NCBI GenBank assembly: GCA_934728065.1
Contig: CAKVDW010000007.1
Coordinates: 1-64,000 of the forward strand
Reading direction: 5' to 3'
Length of the DNA stretch: 64,000 nt
Source: an uncultured Campylobacter sp.
Lineage (GTDB): Bacteria; Campylobacterota; Campylobacteria; Campylobacterales; Campylobacteraceae
Shown here: piece after piece, positions 18,670 to 28,117 of the stretch
How positions within the stretch are numbered: position 1 is the stretch's first letter
Layout of the letters: each line of letters begins with the position of its first letter
The notes under the pieces: model-generated
Told to the model about the DNA's origin: nothing
The model's input: the letters and a program-made list of their open reading frames with translations, nothing else
Database searches by the model: none
Position numbers and translations under genes: made by a program

Positions 18670-19789
18670 ATATAAAGCCCTCTAGATTGTTATTTTTTAT
18701 ATAGTTTTTAAAACGCGTTCGCAGTGTGTATTCATCGATTGCTCCCTCCAAAAAGGCATTGACAAAAATATCTTTTTGTAGGGGCGAGAGTATGGGTGGT
18801 TGTATTGGGATAAACTTGTTTTTTTCTTCGTTTTCGTCTTGTTTATTGTATTGCGCTTCTTTTTTATTTTTATATTCATCATCTAGTTTATCTTTAAGCG
18901 AATGATAATCGCTCCATTTTATCTTGCCATTATCTACATAATAATAAAACAATGCAAGTCTGCTGATATGCTTTTGAGTAGATATATTTTGTAGTGTTTT
19001 ATTGTCTGTGTTAATTTTATCTCTTTGCAATGACTCTAATGTGCTTAATTTTTCGCCAATTAGCAAATAAAAAGCAAATTGACTGCACCATTTTTCCTCG
19101 TTTTGCGGATTTTGGATAAATATATCTTTATCAATATTTTCATTTTCAAGCAAATAGTGTCCTAATTCGTGTGCTAGGGTAAAAATCTCTCTTTTTCTAC
19201 CTTGATTTTTTAGGGCTATAACATTTGGTTTAATAAAAAATCCGCAGAGATTGCTTTTATGTTTTTTGTTGTGGGTTTCTATGTTTTCTAACACCAAAAT
19301 ATTATGTTCTGCAAGATTTTTGATAAAAGATTCAAGAAATTGTTTGTCGCTTTTACTTTGTGCGGGAAGCAAAAATTGCATTTTTTGGGCTACTTTTTGT
19401 GGTGAATCTTGCAAAGAAAAATTGGGCAATTTTCTTTGCGTAAAAGCAAAATCACTAAGTTTGGCTAATCCACTGATATAGCGCATTTGCTCTTCACAGC
19501 TTGTGATAAACTGCACATCGCCTATACCTAAATCATCGTTAATATTTTCTTTTCTAAACAGAATGCTTGAATTTGCTTTATTTATAGGATTTGGGTTTGT
19601 ATAAAAATCTAATCCACGATTAAAAATCTTATCTATTTCAGCTAATGTTCCTTTATTTATGGGTTGTGATAAATCAATGGATTTTTTTAGCTTTGGCTCT
19701 ATGATAGATTTTAAGTGCAATTCGTCCATTTTAAATAAATCCAAAAGATATTTTAATCTTTCAAGGTTAATTTTTATGCTTTGTGCCAT
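18662..19789 (-). CDS. ImmA/IrrE-family metallopeptidase (partner of PIN-like protein)
   Basis: 375 residues. A zinc-peptidase motif HELGH lies at 207-211 within IFTLAHELGHYLLENE, followed by EEKWCSQFAFYLL, the standard ImmA/IrrE arrangement. The first 70 residues are helical and could be a divergent DNA-binding part, although no clear helix-turn-helix is seen. Members of this family cleave repressors or act as antitoxins. A 14-bp palindrome 32 nt upstream of the start suggests autoregulation. The pair occupies the place where C. jejuni has cfa, so it is probably an insertion. Confidence 0.82.
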   Translation of the reverse strand: MAQSIKINLERLKYLLDLFKMDELHLKSIIEPKLKKSIDLSQPINKGTLAEIDKIFNRGLDFYTNPNPINKANSSILFRKENINDDLGIGDVQFITSCEEQMRYISGLAKLSDFAFTQRKLPNFSLQDSPQKVAQKMQFLLPAQSKSDKQFLESFIKNLAEHNILVLENIETHNKKHKSNLCGFFIKPNVIALKNQGRKREIFTLAHELGHYLLENENIDKDIFIQNPQNEEKWCSQFAFYLLIGEKLSTLESLQRDKINTDNKTLQNISTQKHISRLALFYYYVDNGKIKWSDYHSLKDKLDDEYKNKKEAQYNKQDENEEKNKFIPIQPPILSPLQKDIFVNAFLEGAIDEYTLRTRFKNYIKNNNLEGFIYG

Positions 19790-19820
19790 TGCCGTAAAAT
19801 CCTCACATTTGTGGAAAATA

Positions 19821-19834
19821 TCGGTTAAAACCGA
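19821..19834. promoter_or_regulatory. Palindromic operator candidate upstream of ImmA/PIN pair
   Basis: TCGGTTAAAACCGA is a 14-bp inverted repeat with 6-bp arms, between the ImmA-type start (19789) and AT-rich promoter-like DNA (minus-strand TATTATATT near 19850). GC-containing arms stand out in this AT-rich DNA. Likely a repressor site. Confidence 0.5.
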
Positions 19835-19928
19835 GCATTTTTAAAAATATAATAACATTTTTGCAAAAAATTATATCAAAAATGTGCTTGTTTTAAGCTA
19901 AAAATGAGTGGAAATCAAAAAATTCCGC

Positions 19929-19934
19929 TATAAT
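19929..19934 (+). promoter_or_regulatory. -10 box of ClbS/DfsB-like gene
   Basis: TATAAT 25 nt upstream of the ATG at 19959, followed by a short leader with AAGGAAAAACT as ribosome-binding site. No clear -35, as usual in Campylobacter. Confidence 0.6.
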
Positions 19935-19958
19935 GTCCAAAAAATTCAAGGAAAAACT

Positions 19959-20474
19959 ATGCCGCGTCCAAAAAGCAAAGATGAGCTAATCAAGGCTATG
20001 AATGATGAGTTTTGCAAGCTTTGCAAGATTTTAGACGAAACACCACGCGAGCTTTTGCAAAGCGATTTTAAAAGCCCTTTGCCAAGCAATGTGCGTGATA
20101 AAAATGCCCGCGATGTGCTTATTCACCTTTATGAATGGCAGCTTATGCTTTTAAACTTTATCAATAACAACCTTGAATTTAAAGCTGGTAAATTTCACCC
20201 AAAAGCTGAGCAAAAGCCATTTTTGCCAAGACCTTATAACTGGCGCACTTATCCAAAACTCAATATAAAACTTTGGCAAAAACACCAAAACACAAGTTTT
20301 GAGGAGATTTTAAAGCTCATAGAAAAATTGAGTAACACCGAGCTTTTTGAGAAAAAGCATTTTGCCTTCACAGGCACGACAAATTTAGGCTCTTACTCTA
20401 TTTCAAGCACAAGCAGTCATTATGTTTGGGCATTAAAGCAACTTAAAAGCGGATTTAAGGTAAGCAAGGCTTAA
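19959..20474 (+). CDS. ClbS/DfsB-family (DUF1706) four-helix bundle protein
   Basis: 171 residues, starting MPRPKSKDELIKAMNDEF; the open frame reaches 17 codons further upstream but AAGGA sits just before ATG 19959. The opening, the RDVLIHLYEWQLMLLNF helix, the FLPRPYNWRTYPKLN block and the final SSHYVWALKQLK are characteristic of ClbS/DfsB. E. coli ClbS protects against colibactin by opening its cyclopropane ring; most family members have no known substrate. Only plus-strand gene in this part of the window, alone in its transcript. Confidence 0.88.
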   Translation: MPRPKSKDELIKAMNDEFCKLCKILDETPRELLQSDFKSPLPSNVRDKNARDVLIHLYEWQLMLLNFINNNLEFKAGKFHPKAEQKPFLPRPYNWRTYPKLNIKLWQKHQNTSFEEILKLIEKLSNTELFEKKHFAFTGTTNLGSYSISSTSSHYVWALKQLKSGFKVSKA

Positions 20475-20534
20475 ATTTTTTACACCAAATCTTTTTCAAA
20501 ATTTCAAGTTAGTTTAATGTAAGATTGAATTTAC

Positions 20535-20564
20535 TTCACAAGGCAATCTTTGTTGCCTTGTGAA
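20535..20564. terminator. Bidirectional hairpin terminator
   Basis: A perfect 12-bp stem (TTCACAAGGCAA / TTGCCTTGTGAA) with a 6-nt loop between the convergent ClbS-like gene and petC. A T-rich run (TTTAGAGCTTTTT) follows on the plus strand. Can serve both transcripts. Confidence 0.8.
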
Positions 20565-20611
20565 TTTAGAGCTTTTTAAAGCATTTGTGCTAATAAAAAG
20601 CGATTAAATTT

Positions 20612-21787
20612 TTAGTGCAATTCTCTCCACACCTCGCGTTTCCACAAAATCGCAAAAACGCTTAAGATAGCAAAGAATATCATCACATAGATACCAACGC
20701 TTTGTCTTTCCTCTTTTTTGCTGTCGCCAACTTTGTCCATATATGCTATGACGCTGTCTTGAGTTTCTTTGGTAAGTCCAACTCGAGGCATAGCCGTGCC
20801 TGCAAGCATTTTTTGAGGATTATTGATAAAGTTGTTAAGATACTCCAAGCTTCTTGAGCGAATCATCATCGACAAATCAGGTGGATTCACACCCAAATAG
20901 CCGCTTAAATCCTTCATCTGTGAAGTTGAAGTGAAGTTGTCATATTTTACATTATGACATCTGCCACAAGCTTCAATGAAATTATTTCTATCTTTAGCGA
21001 AGGCAAAATCTTTCTCTATAAGACTAGCTTTTTCAGTTTCGCTTATGTTTTGAATCTTGCTGTATTTCTCATTAAGCTCTGTTTTTATACTCTCATCAAC
21101 ACCTTTTTGGTATTCAGCACCTATTTTTTTAAGATAGGCGATAACATCAGCGACATTTGTATTTACAACCTCATCGCTTTCTCCGCTTGTTTCTGCGTTA
21201 TAAGCTGTCATTATGAAAGCATCGCCAAATTTGTGTTCAACTTTCAATGCCAAAGATGGATACATAATCAAAGCCGCCAAAAATCTTTCATCATAAAGCG
21301 TGCCTGATGAGCTTAAATCAGGTGGTAAAACGCCATAAATTGATGAATCAGGTATGGCAGATTCAATTCCAGCGCTTTTTACACCGTGGCAAGCAACACA
21401 GTTTGTTTGTAAGAACTCAAGCCCTCTATCAGCATTTCCTGCTGAAAAGTTTATGCTGTCAATTCTATTCCAAAGCCATTCATTTGTAGCTAAAGATTTT
21501 TGAGCTTGTTCAAGGGCAATGCTTGCCTTCTCAGCTTTATCTTTAGCAGCTTGTATGGCTTCTATATTGTTAGATTTGTTAGTGCCTTCTAGCTCAGCTT
21601 GGGCTAGTGAAAGCTCCTTTTGTCTTTGCTCAACTACTGTTTTAGCAAAATTAACATCCTCTTTAGCAAAATCAAAATTCGCTGGAGCAACATGAGGGCT
21701 CATCACAGAATGTGCATAAGGCTCAACGCCCCAATACAAAAGTGCTGTAAATACAGCGATTACGAAAAATATCTTCAACTCTCTCAT
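20612..21787 (-). CDS. petC: Cytochrome bc1 complex, dihaem cytochrome c subunit
   Basis: Membrane-anchored cytochrome passing electrons from the Rieske centre to soluble cytochrome c. 391 residues with an N-terminal membrane helix, a long helical stretch about 40-105, two haem c motifs CVACH (130-134) and CGRCH (274-278), and a C-terminal membrane helix before WKREVWRELH. Two haems are the epsilonproteobacterial form. Stop codon faces the terminator; start abuts petB with no gap. Confidence 0.95.
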   Translation of the reverse strand: MRELKIFFVIAVFTALLYWGVEPYAHSVMSPHVAPANFDFAKEDVNFAKTVVEQRQKELSLAQAELEGTNKSNNIEAIQAAKDKAEKASIALEQAQKSLATNEWLWNRIDSINFSAGNADRGLEFLQTNCVACHGVKSAGIESAIPDSSIYGVLPPDLSSSGTLYDERFLAALIMYPSLALKVEHKFGDAFIMTAYNAETSGESDEVVNTNVADVIAYLKKIGAEYQKGVDESIKTELNEKYSKIQNISETEKASLIEKDFAFAKDRNNFIEACGRCHNVKYDNFTSTSQMKDLSGYLGVNPPDLSMMIRSRSLEYLNNFINNPQKMLAGTAMPRVGLTKETQDSVIAYMDKVGDSKKEERQSVGIYVMIFFAILSVFAILWKREVWRELH

Positions 21788-23035
21788 TTACTCTCCTTTT
21801 TTTCTTTCCATACTTGTAATGATAGGTAACGCGACAAGCAAGAGTATTAAGAACCCAAAAGATGACACAAAGCCTATCCAAGTAAAAATGCCTGTTGGCG
21901 GAAGTTTTCCATATATGGTAAGAGCAATAAGGTCAATAAGTAAAATCCAAAACCACCAAAAGAAAAGCGGTCTATGATGAGCTGGTTTTACTACATCGCT
22001 TCTGTCAAGCCAAGGAAGAAGTAAAAAGATAACTTGAGCTATACCAAAACAAGCTAAACCTATTTCAAACGCCTTAATAGGACCAACATCAAAGAAGAAA
22101 CCTCTTAAAACCTCGTAACTCCACAAGAAATACCACTCAGGGTAAATGTGTGTTGGGGTTTTGAGCGCATCTGCTGGGTCGAAATTTATCGGGTCCATAG
22201 CAAAGTTAAATTTAAAGCACACAAGATAGAAAAAGAAAATCATAAACAAACAAATATACATAAAGTCTTTTGCTAAAAACGCTGGCCAAAAAGGAATGAC
22301 CTTTGAGCCTTTAACATCGCCACTTTTGTATTTTTGCGCTTCGATTTCAAAGTCAAGCTCTTCTCCAATTTCATTATTAACATGTGGAATTCTCAGTGAA
22401 TAAAAGTGAAAAGCTATAAGCATAATGATGACTATAGGCAACAAACACACATGTAACATAAAAAAGCGAGTCAAAGTTACATCACTTACTGCAAAATCAC
22501 CGCGTATCCAAACTACCAACGCATCGCCGATAAATGGAATTCCGCCGAAAAGATTAGTGATAACTTGTGCCGCCCAATAACTCATCTGTCCCCAAGGAAG
22601 CATATATCCGCTAAATGCTTCAGCTGAAAAGACGATAAATAGCAACATACCGCTAAGCCAAATCATCTCGCGCCCTCTTTTATAAGAGCCATAATAAATG
22701 CCTGTAAGCATATGTATATACATAATGAGGAAGATTACAGAGGCAGCTACACCGTGCAAGTGTCGCCATAACCAGCCGTATTCAACTTCTTGCATAATGG
22801 TCTTATTCACACTATCAAATGCTAAAGCCGTATCTGGTTTATAATACATCAACAAAAATAAACCTGTGATAAACAGCACAGAAAAAAGAACTGTTAAAAT
22901 CACACCCATAGCCCAAAGGAAGTTAATTTGTTTTGGTATCCAATACTCTACCATCAACACATTAACAAGTTTCTTTACGGCTAATCTTTGGTCAAGCCAA
23001 TCTATCAAGCCTGTTGCTTTTCTAATATGCGCCAT
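21788..23035 (-). CDS. petB: Cytochrome bc1 complex, cytochrome b subunit
   Basis: 415-residue integral membrane quinol-oxidising subunit. Multiple hydrophobic helices, haem-ligand histidines in WRHLHGVAASVIF and in FFMLHVCLLP...AFHFYS, and the quinol-site PEWYFLW motif (PEWY). Directly between petA (1-bp gap) and petC in one operon. Confidence 0.97.
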   Translation of the reverse strand: MAHIRKATGLIDWLDQRLAVKKLVNVLMVEYWIPKQINFLWAMGVILTVLFSVLFITGLFLLMYYKPDTALAFDSVNKTIMQEVEYGWLWRHLHGVAASVIFLIMYIHMLTGIYYGSYKRGREMIWLSGMLLFIVFSAEAFSGYMLPWGQMSYWAAQVITNLFGGIPFIGDALVVWIRGDFAVSDVTLTRFFMLHVCLLPIVIIMLIAFHFYSLRIPHVNNEIGEELDFEIEAQKYKSGDVKGSKVIPFWPAFLAKDFMYICLFMIFFFYLVCFKFNFAMDPINFDPADALKTPTHIYPEWYFLWSYEVLRGFFFDVGPIKAFEIGLACFGIAQVIFLLLPWLDRSDVVKPAHHRPLFFWWFWILLIDLIALTIYGKLPPTGIFTWIGFVSSFGFLILLLVALPIITSMERKKGE

Positions 23036-23036
23036 T

Positions 23037-23540
23037 TTAAGCCTCCGCTATCATTTTTTTATACTCAGGACCTTCCTCGCCAAGAACGAGTTTAGTTCCT
23101 TCTATCTTAAATGGAGGTATATCAAGCGGTCTGGGTGGTGGTCCAAAGGTGTTTTTACCATTTACATCAAACTCGCCACCATGACAGGCACATTTAAAAA
23201 GTCCCTCACTTGCCTTATAAGATGGAATGCAGCCCAAATGCGTGCAAAGTCCTATCATAACAGCGTATGATGAATTTTCTATCACAACTTCTCTGTTAGA
23301 GTCTTTGAGCATATCTGCACTTTTTTTAAGTATGAAAATAGGCTTTTTACGCCACTCTATCGTGCGTAACTCGCCATCTTGCATACCTGACAAATCCACT
23401 GTAGTAAAACCAGCCGCCATAACACTAGGCAACGGGTCCCAAGTCTTTTTCATCGCAACGAGTGAAAAGGCTCCGCCCACAGCAGCTACTGTTCCAAACG
23501 CAAAGCCTATAAAGCTTCGCCTACCTTCGTTTGTAGCCAT
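23037..23540 (-). CDS. petA: Rieske iron-sulfur subunit of cytochrome bc1
   Basis: 167 residues. Twin-arginine signal/anchor GRRSFIGFAFGTVAAVGG at the N-terminus, then the [2Fe-2S] ligands in CTHLGC and CACHGG. Transfers one electron from quinol to the cytochrome c subunit. First gene of petABC; export should use TatA encoded in the same window. Confidence 0.97.
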   Translation of the reverse strand: MATNEGRRSFIGFAFGTVAAVGGAFSLVAMKKTWDPLPSVMAAGFTTVDLSGMQDGELRTIEWRKKPIFILKKSADMLKDSNREVVIENSSYAVMIGLCTHLGCIPSYKASEGLFKCACHGGEFDVNGKNTFGPPPRPLDIPPFKIEGTKLVLGEEGPEYKKMIAEA

Positions 23541-23581
23541 TGTTTCCCTTTCTTTTTGATTTAGAAAAATATTTTTACAAG

Positions 23582-23587
23582 AGTATA
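23582..23587 (-). promoter_or_regulatory. -10 box of petABC
   Basis: Minus strand TATACT, about 42 nt before petA ATG, preceded by a T-rich run. AAAGGGAAAC serves as ribosome-binding site. Confidence 0.55.
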
Positions 23588-23631
23588 GTTTAGCAAAAAT
23601 TAAATAAATTTTTCCTTTTTTTGTTAAATTT

Positions 23632-24906
23632 TTATTTTTTATTTATATTTAACTCAATCCCCCCATTTTGCGCTTTTTCTTTGAAGTGATACTCTAAATT
23701 CTCGCTTTTATAGGCGATTTCTTTCTTTTCATTTTTAGGGTGTGTAAATTTCATTTTAAGTAAGGGTGGGAGTTCTTTTTTTATGAGAGTTTTTATGGAC
23801 ATTCCCATTCCGTGTTCTAAATTTTTAATAAATTTACCATCACACTCACTTTCATCTTTTATCATTTTGAGTCTTGCGTTATAATCAAGTTGTTTAAGCA
23901 TATCAAAGAGCTTTTCTTTAGCGGCTGGCAGGGCTATATTTGCATCTAATGCGCTGTGATAAGACACAAATATAGCCTTATGCAAGTTAGCTTGTATAGC
24001 TAAATGGTCATATTCTGGCATAGAGCGGATTTTATCGTGTGCTTCAGTATAAACATTTGGCGAGCTTTTATCAATGGTCCAAAAAGTTTTAGTGGAGATG
24101 AAAAGAGCAAGATTTTTAAACATACTGTCGGTGCTAACCTCAAAACAGTTTATATAATCAATCTCCCTCCCAAAGCCCAAAAATCTCAACGGCGCAGTTA
24201 CATAGCCTGAATTCTCCACAACAGCATCTATGAGCCAAGGGGCAAATTTAGCGCACAAAAAAGCAAGATAGCCTCCGTGTGAAGTGCCAAAGAGTAAGGT
24301 TTTGGGTGTTTTAGCAAGTTTAAATTCAGCGTGATTTTTTCGCACAAAATAAATGGCGTTTATTATGTCTAAAGCCTGCATAAGCCCAAAGTTTTGATAT
24401 TCGTTTTTGGTGGGCTTTAGGTTGATTGAAAGTGGCGTGCGGTAATCTTGAGGAATTTTATTTTCATCTTTTAATCTTTGAAGTATATCATCAAGGCTGC
24501 TTAAAACACCTTGCACTTGAATTTGCTCTAAACATTCATCATTTAAAAAATCATCAGGCAAACCCACATCTATATTGCAAAATAAAGAAATTTCCTCGCA
24601 CTGTTTGGAAAAAATTTCCTTGTCCTTTTTATCCATATAAAAAGTCGCTCCCGTTTGCGGACGAAAGCCTATACAGTGATAATCCACCCTCAAAACAGCC
24701 ACTTCAAATTCTTTGACAATAAATTCAGCCAAATGCTCCTCATAACCAGCATAATCAATATCTCTAATGCCGCTGATAAAAACAAGAAGCGCTTTCATCT
24801 CTTTTGCCTCATCAAAGCTTACTTTAAATTCAAGCTTTGACTCCCTTTTTATGTTCAACTCTATGTCATCGGTGGATTTGATTTCATAAATTTTATTTTG
24901 ATACAT
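23632..24906 (-). CDS. DUF2920 ('617 family') protein, predicted alpha/beta hydrolase
   Basis: 424 residues. Begins MYQNKIYEIKSTDDIELNI, shared with two paralogues in this window. Contains G207-T-S209-H-G-G, a nucleophile-elbow pattern, then D321 (ALDANIA) and H365 (LEHGMGMS), the order Ser-Asp-His of alpha/beta hydrolases; this fold call is mine. Its ATG overlaps the stop of the upstream paralogue by 1 nt (TAATG), so translation is probably coupled. A G6 tract (23659-23664) near the 3' end encodes GG of NGGIELNINKK. Substrate unknown. It fills the place where C. jejuni has arsB between petA and mnmG. Confidence 0.8.
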   Translation of the reverse strand: MYQNKIYEIKSTDDIELNIKRESKLEFKVSFDEAKEMKALLVFISGIRDIDYAGYEEHLAEFIVKEFEVAVLRVDYHCIGFRPQTGATFYMDKKDKEIFSKQCEEISLFCNIDVGLPDDFLNDECLEQIQVQGVLSSLDDILQRLKDENKIPQDYRTPLSINLKPTKNEYQNFGLMQALDIINAIYFVRKNHAEFKLAKTPKTLLFGTSHGGYLAFLCAKFAPWLIDAVVENSGYVTAPLRFLGFGREIDYINCFEVSTDSMFKNLALFISTKTFWTIDKSSPNVYTEAHDKIRSMPEYDHLAIQANLHKAIFVSYHSALDANIALPAAKEKLFDMLKQLDYNARLKMIKDESECDGKFIKNLEHGMGMSIKTLIKKELPPLLKMKFTHPKNEKKEIAYKSENLEYHFKEKAQNGGIELNINKK

Positions 24907-26183
24907 TAATTTTCTATCCTTACAAGTTTTAGCTCAACACCTGCACCTTTGGCGTTTTCTTTAAAGCTGTATTTTAAATTCTCGCTTAAATAAGTAATGC
25001 CTTTTGCTTTTTTAGCCTTTATAGCAAATTCATTGATGAGTAAGGGTGGGAGTTCTTTTTTTAAAAAGGCTTTAAAAGAGATGTCCATTCCGTGTCCTTG
25101 CGCATTTTTGATGAGTTTTCCATCAACATCTTTTTCGCTCATCATATAAAGTTTGCTGTCAAAGCCTAAATTATGCAAATAATGATGAAACCGCTCTTTC
25201 TCGCTCGCTGGGGCTATATCTAAATCACTTTGAGCGTGATAAGAAATGATTTTAGGCTTATTATACGAAGCCATTATCTTAAGATGCTCCTCATCAAGCA
25301 AGCTTCTAATTTTTGCGTGGGCTTTGGAAAAGTGATTTTGTGAGCTTTTATTACTTGTCCAATGTGTCTTACTCGAACAAGCGATGATAATATGCTCTAT
25401 CCTCGTATCAAAAAGCTCTGCAAGCTTTTGATAGTCAATCTCCTTTCCAAAACCTATATAACGAAGTGAGGGATTAACATAGCCTGAATTTTCAAGCACA
25501 GCATCCACAAGCCAAGGCACAATTTTAGTTACCAAAAGTGCTAAATACGCCCCGTGAGATGAGCCAGAAAGTATGGTTTTATAATCATTGCTAAGCTTAA
25601 AGGGCAGATTGTTTTTGATATAATACAAAACATTGATAATATCAAGGGCTTGCATAATACCAAAATTTTGGTATTCATTCTTTGTTGGCTCTAGTGTAGC
25701 TGTAAAATAAAGCAAAGCCTCTTTTTTTAAAACTCCAAGATTTTTAAGTTTAGAAAGCTCCCCACTTATATAAGAAAACAAAAAGAGCATTTCATTTTCA
25801 TTCATATCTCTATTTGGGAAAAAATCCTGCGGTATATTTATATTAAGAGTTTGACAAACTTGAGATATGATAAGCCTATCAATAGTATCAAGATAAAACT
25901 TAGCGCCCATTTGAGGTCTATTGCCTATACAGTGGTAATTTACCCTTACCATAGCCACATCAAATTCTTTTACCACAAATTCAGCCAAATACTCCAAATA
26001 ATCCTCATTCATCTCCATACCGCAGCCCGGAAAAAAGAAAAACAAAGCTTTCATTTCTTTTTCATCATCAAAGCTTACTTTAAATTCAAGCCGAGAATCC
26101 CTTTGGATATTAAGCTCTATGTCATCGGTGGATGCGATTTCATAGCATTTAGTGCAATACACTGCTAATCCCCCCCCCCCCAT
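24906..26183 (-). CDS. DUF2920 paralogue with G12 phase-variable tract at its start codon
   Basis: 425 residues from ATG 26183; this frame is ON. A G12 tract begins with the G of the ATG and encodes the GGGG after Met, so loss or gain of one base would stop the gene early. The same hydrolase-like residues appear as GSSHGA, SDLDIAP and GHGMDIS. A longer frame opens at TTG 26207, but that codon lies upstream of the likely -10 box and has no ribosome-binding site. The mRNA may start about 4 nt before ATG, nearly leaderless. Being first of a coupled pair, switching it should also affect the gene behind. Confidence 0.8.
   Translation of the reverse strand: MGGGGLAVYCTKCYEIASTDDIELNIQRDSRLEFKVSFDDEKEMKALFFFFPGCGMEMNEDYLEYLAEFVVKEFDVAMVRVNYHCIGNRPQMGAKFYLDTIDRLIISQVCQTLNINIPQDFFPNRDMNENEMLFLFSYISGELSKLKNLGVLKKEALLYFTATLEPTKNEYQNFGIMQALDIINVLYYIKNNLPFKLSNDYKTILSGSSHGAYLALLVTKIVPWLVDAVLENSGYVNPSLRYIGFGKEIDYQKLAELFDTRIEHIIIACSSKTHWTSNKSSQNHFSKAHAKIRSLLDEEHLKIMASYNKPKIISYHAQSDLDIAPASEKERFHHYLHNLGFDSKLYMMSEKDVDGKLIKNAQGHGMDISFKAFLKKELPPLLINEFAIKAKKAKGITYLSENLKYSFKENAKGAGVELKLVRIEN
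26170..26181 (-). repeat. Poly-G(12) tract (phase-variation site)
   Basis: Twelve C on plus, twelve G on the coding strand, including the G of the start codon. Long homopolymeric G tracts are the known slipped-strand switches of Campylobacter. Twelve is in frame. Confidence 0.9.
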
Positions 26184-26193
26184 TTTTGTATTT

Positions 26194-26223
26194 ATTCTAA
26201 TGGACAAGGGGTAATATCGTCAA
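26194..26223 (-). promoter_or_regulatory. Promoter of the DUF2920 pair
   Basis: Minus strand TTGACG (26218-26223), 18-nt spacer, TAGAAT (26194-26199), then only 10 nt to the ATG. The transcription start would fall about 4 nt before the ATG. Confidence 0.55.
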
Positions 26224-26257
26224 AAAAATTTTTTCCTTGATAGATTTTAATGATTTT

Positions 26258-28117
26258 TTAAGTTTTTTTCCCTCGCATTTTAATGTAAATTTGCAGTATG
26301 TCAAGGGCAGCTGGGGTTATGCCGCTTATCCTGCTTGCTGCATAGAGCGTTGGCGGGCGGATTTGAGTGAGTTTTTCGACCACTTCATTACTCAGCCCGC
26401 TCACGCTTTTAAAGTCAAAATTTTCAGGGATTTCAAGCTCGCTTAATGCTCTCATCTTTTGAATTTGCTCCTTTTGCTGGGCTATGTAGTGATGATACTT
26501 CGCCTCGTTCATAATCTCGCTCAAACAATACTCGCTCAAAGGCGCAAATCTCTCATCAAGCTCGCGTAACTTTTGCGCTGTAAAGCTAGGGCGGGCAACT
26601 ATCTTTTGCAAGGACACAACAGAGCTTATTTTTTCTTCATTAAGCTGCTCTAAAAAGGCGTTGTTAGCCGAATTTGGCGTCCATTGAGTGTTCAGCAAAA
26701 ACTCCAAGCCCTCACTCACTGCACTTTTAGCCTCATTTATAAAGGCAAATTCAGCATTATCAAGCAAACCAAACTCATAGCCATATTTGCCAAGCCGTAA
26801 AATCGCATTTTCCTCACGCAAAAGCAAGCGGTATTCAGCCCGCGAAGTAAAAATTCTATAAGGTTCTTTCGTGCCTTTAATCACCAAATCATCAATCATC
26901 ACGCCTATATAAGCCTCATCGCGCCCCAAAACAAAGGGCTTCTTGCCCTCAATGGCAAGGGCAGCATTCACACCAGCCATAAAGCCCTGCGCTGCTGCTT
27001 CTTCATAGCCTGTCGTGCCGTTGATTTGCCCCGCACAATAAAGATTTTTCACTCTTTTTGTCTCCAAAGTGTGCTTTAACTGCGTTGGCTCGACATAATC
27101 ATACTCAATAGCATAACCAAAGCGCGTTATAATAGCATTTTCAAAGCCTTGTATGCTGTGAAGTGCCGATAATTGCACCTCATAAGGCAAAGAAGTCGAA
27201 AAGCCGTTGATATAATACTCCATAGCATCTTTTGTCTGCGGCTCGATGAAAAGATGATGGCTTTCTTTGTCTGCAAAGCGGTTGATTTTGTCCTCAATGG
27301 ACGGGCAATACCTCGGTCCCACACCCTCAATCTGCCCTGTAAAAAGGGGTGCGCGGTAAAAATTTGCACGGATTAGCTCGTGTGTGGTTAAATTTGTGCG
27401 AGCGATAAAGCAAGGAAGCTGATTTGGGGCGAAATTTTTAGTGCGAAAGCTAAATGGTTTAGGGTTTTCATCGCCGTTTTGAAGTTCAAGCACGCTAAAA
27501 TCAATACTCTTTGCATCAACTCTTGGGCAAGTGCCTGTTTTAAGCCGTCCCACTCGCAAGGGCAAACTTTGAAGCGAGCTTGAAAGCTCATAAGATGGCA
27601 TTTCGCCTACGCGCCCAGCCTTGATTTGCCGCTTGCCGATATGTATCAGCCCGCTTAAAAAAGTGCCTGTGGTGAGAATGATTTTTTGGGCAAGGTATTC
27701 GTTGTGTAAATTTGTGCGAACGCCCTTTATCTCGTCATTTTCAGCGATAAATTCAACAGCTTGTTCTTGTGAAATTTGCAAATTTTTTAAGGCAAAAAGC
27801 GCGTTTCTAGCGTTGATTTTATAGGCGTCCATATCGATTTGAGCGCGTGAGCCACGCACGGCAACGCCCTTGCTTTCATTAAGCACGCGAAACTGAATGC
27901 CCGATTTATCCGTGATAAGCCCCATAAATCCACCCATAGCATCAAGCTCTTTTACCAAATGCCCTTTGGCTAAGCCGCCTATGGCAGGGTTACACGAAGC
28001 AGCCCCGATTTGCTCGATGAGCGTGGTTAAAAGTAGGGTTTTTTTGCCCATTCTAGCAGCCACAGCGCAAGCTTCGATGCCTGCGTGTCCGCCACCGATT
28101 ACGATAATGTCAAACAT
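26258..28117 (-). CDS. mnmG: tRNA uridine 5-carboxymethylaminomethyl modification enzyme, FAD subunit
   Basis: Works with MnmE to install cmnm5 on wobble U34 of tRNAs. 619 residues; N-terminal FAD-binding [10 protein letters not shown], the CNPAIGG block, [10 protein letters not shown], and a helical C-terminal domain with [26 protein letters not shown] precedes ATG 28117. Also called gidA. Confidence 0.97.
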   Translation of the reverse strand: MFDIIVIGGGHAGIEACAVAARMGKKTLLLTTLIEQIGAASCNPAIGGLAKGHLVKELDAMGGFMGLITDKSGIQFRVLNESKGVAVRGSRAQIDMDAYKINARNALFALKNLQISQEQAVEFIAENDEIKGVRTNLHNEYLAQKIILTTGTFLSGLIHIGKRQIKAGRVGEMPSYELSSSLQSLPLRVGRLKTGTCPRVDAKSIDFSVLELQNGDENPKPFSFRTKNFAPNQLPCFIARTNLTTHELIRANFYRAPLFTGQIEGVGPRYCPSIEDKINRFADKESHHLFIEPQTKDAMEYYINGFSTSLPYEVQLSALHSIQGFENAIITRFGYAIEYDYVEPTQLKHTLETKRVKNLYCAGQINGTTGYEEAAAQGFMAGVNAALAIEGKKPFVLGRDEAYIGVMIDDLVIKGTKEPYRIFTSRAEYRLLLREENAILRLGKYGYEFGLLDNAEFAFINEAKSAVSEGLEFLLNTQWTPNSANNAFLEQLNEEKISSVVSLQKIVARPSFTAQKLRELDERFAPLSEYCLSEIMNEAKYHHYIAQQKEQIQKMRALSELEIPENFDFKSVSGLSNEVVEKLTQIRPPTLYAASRISGITPAALDILQIYIKMRGKKT

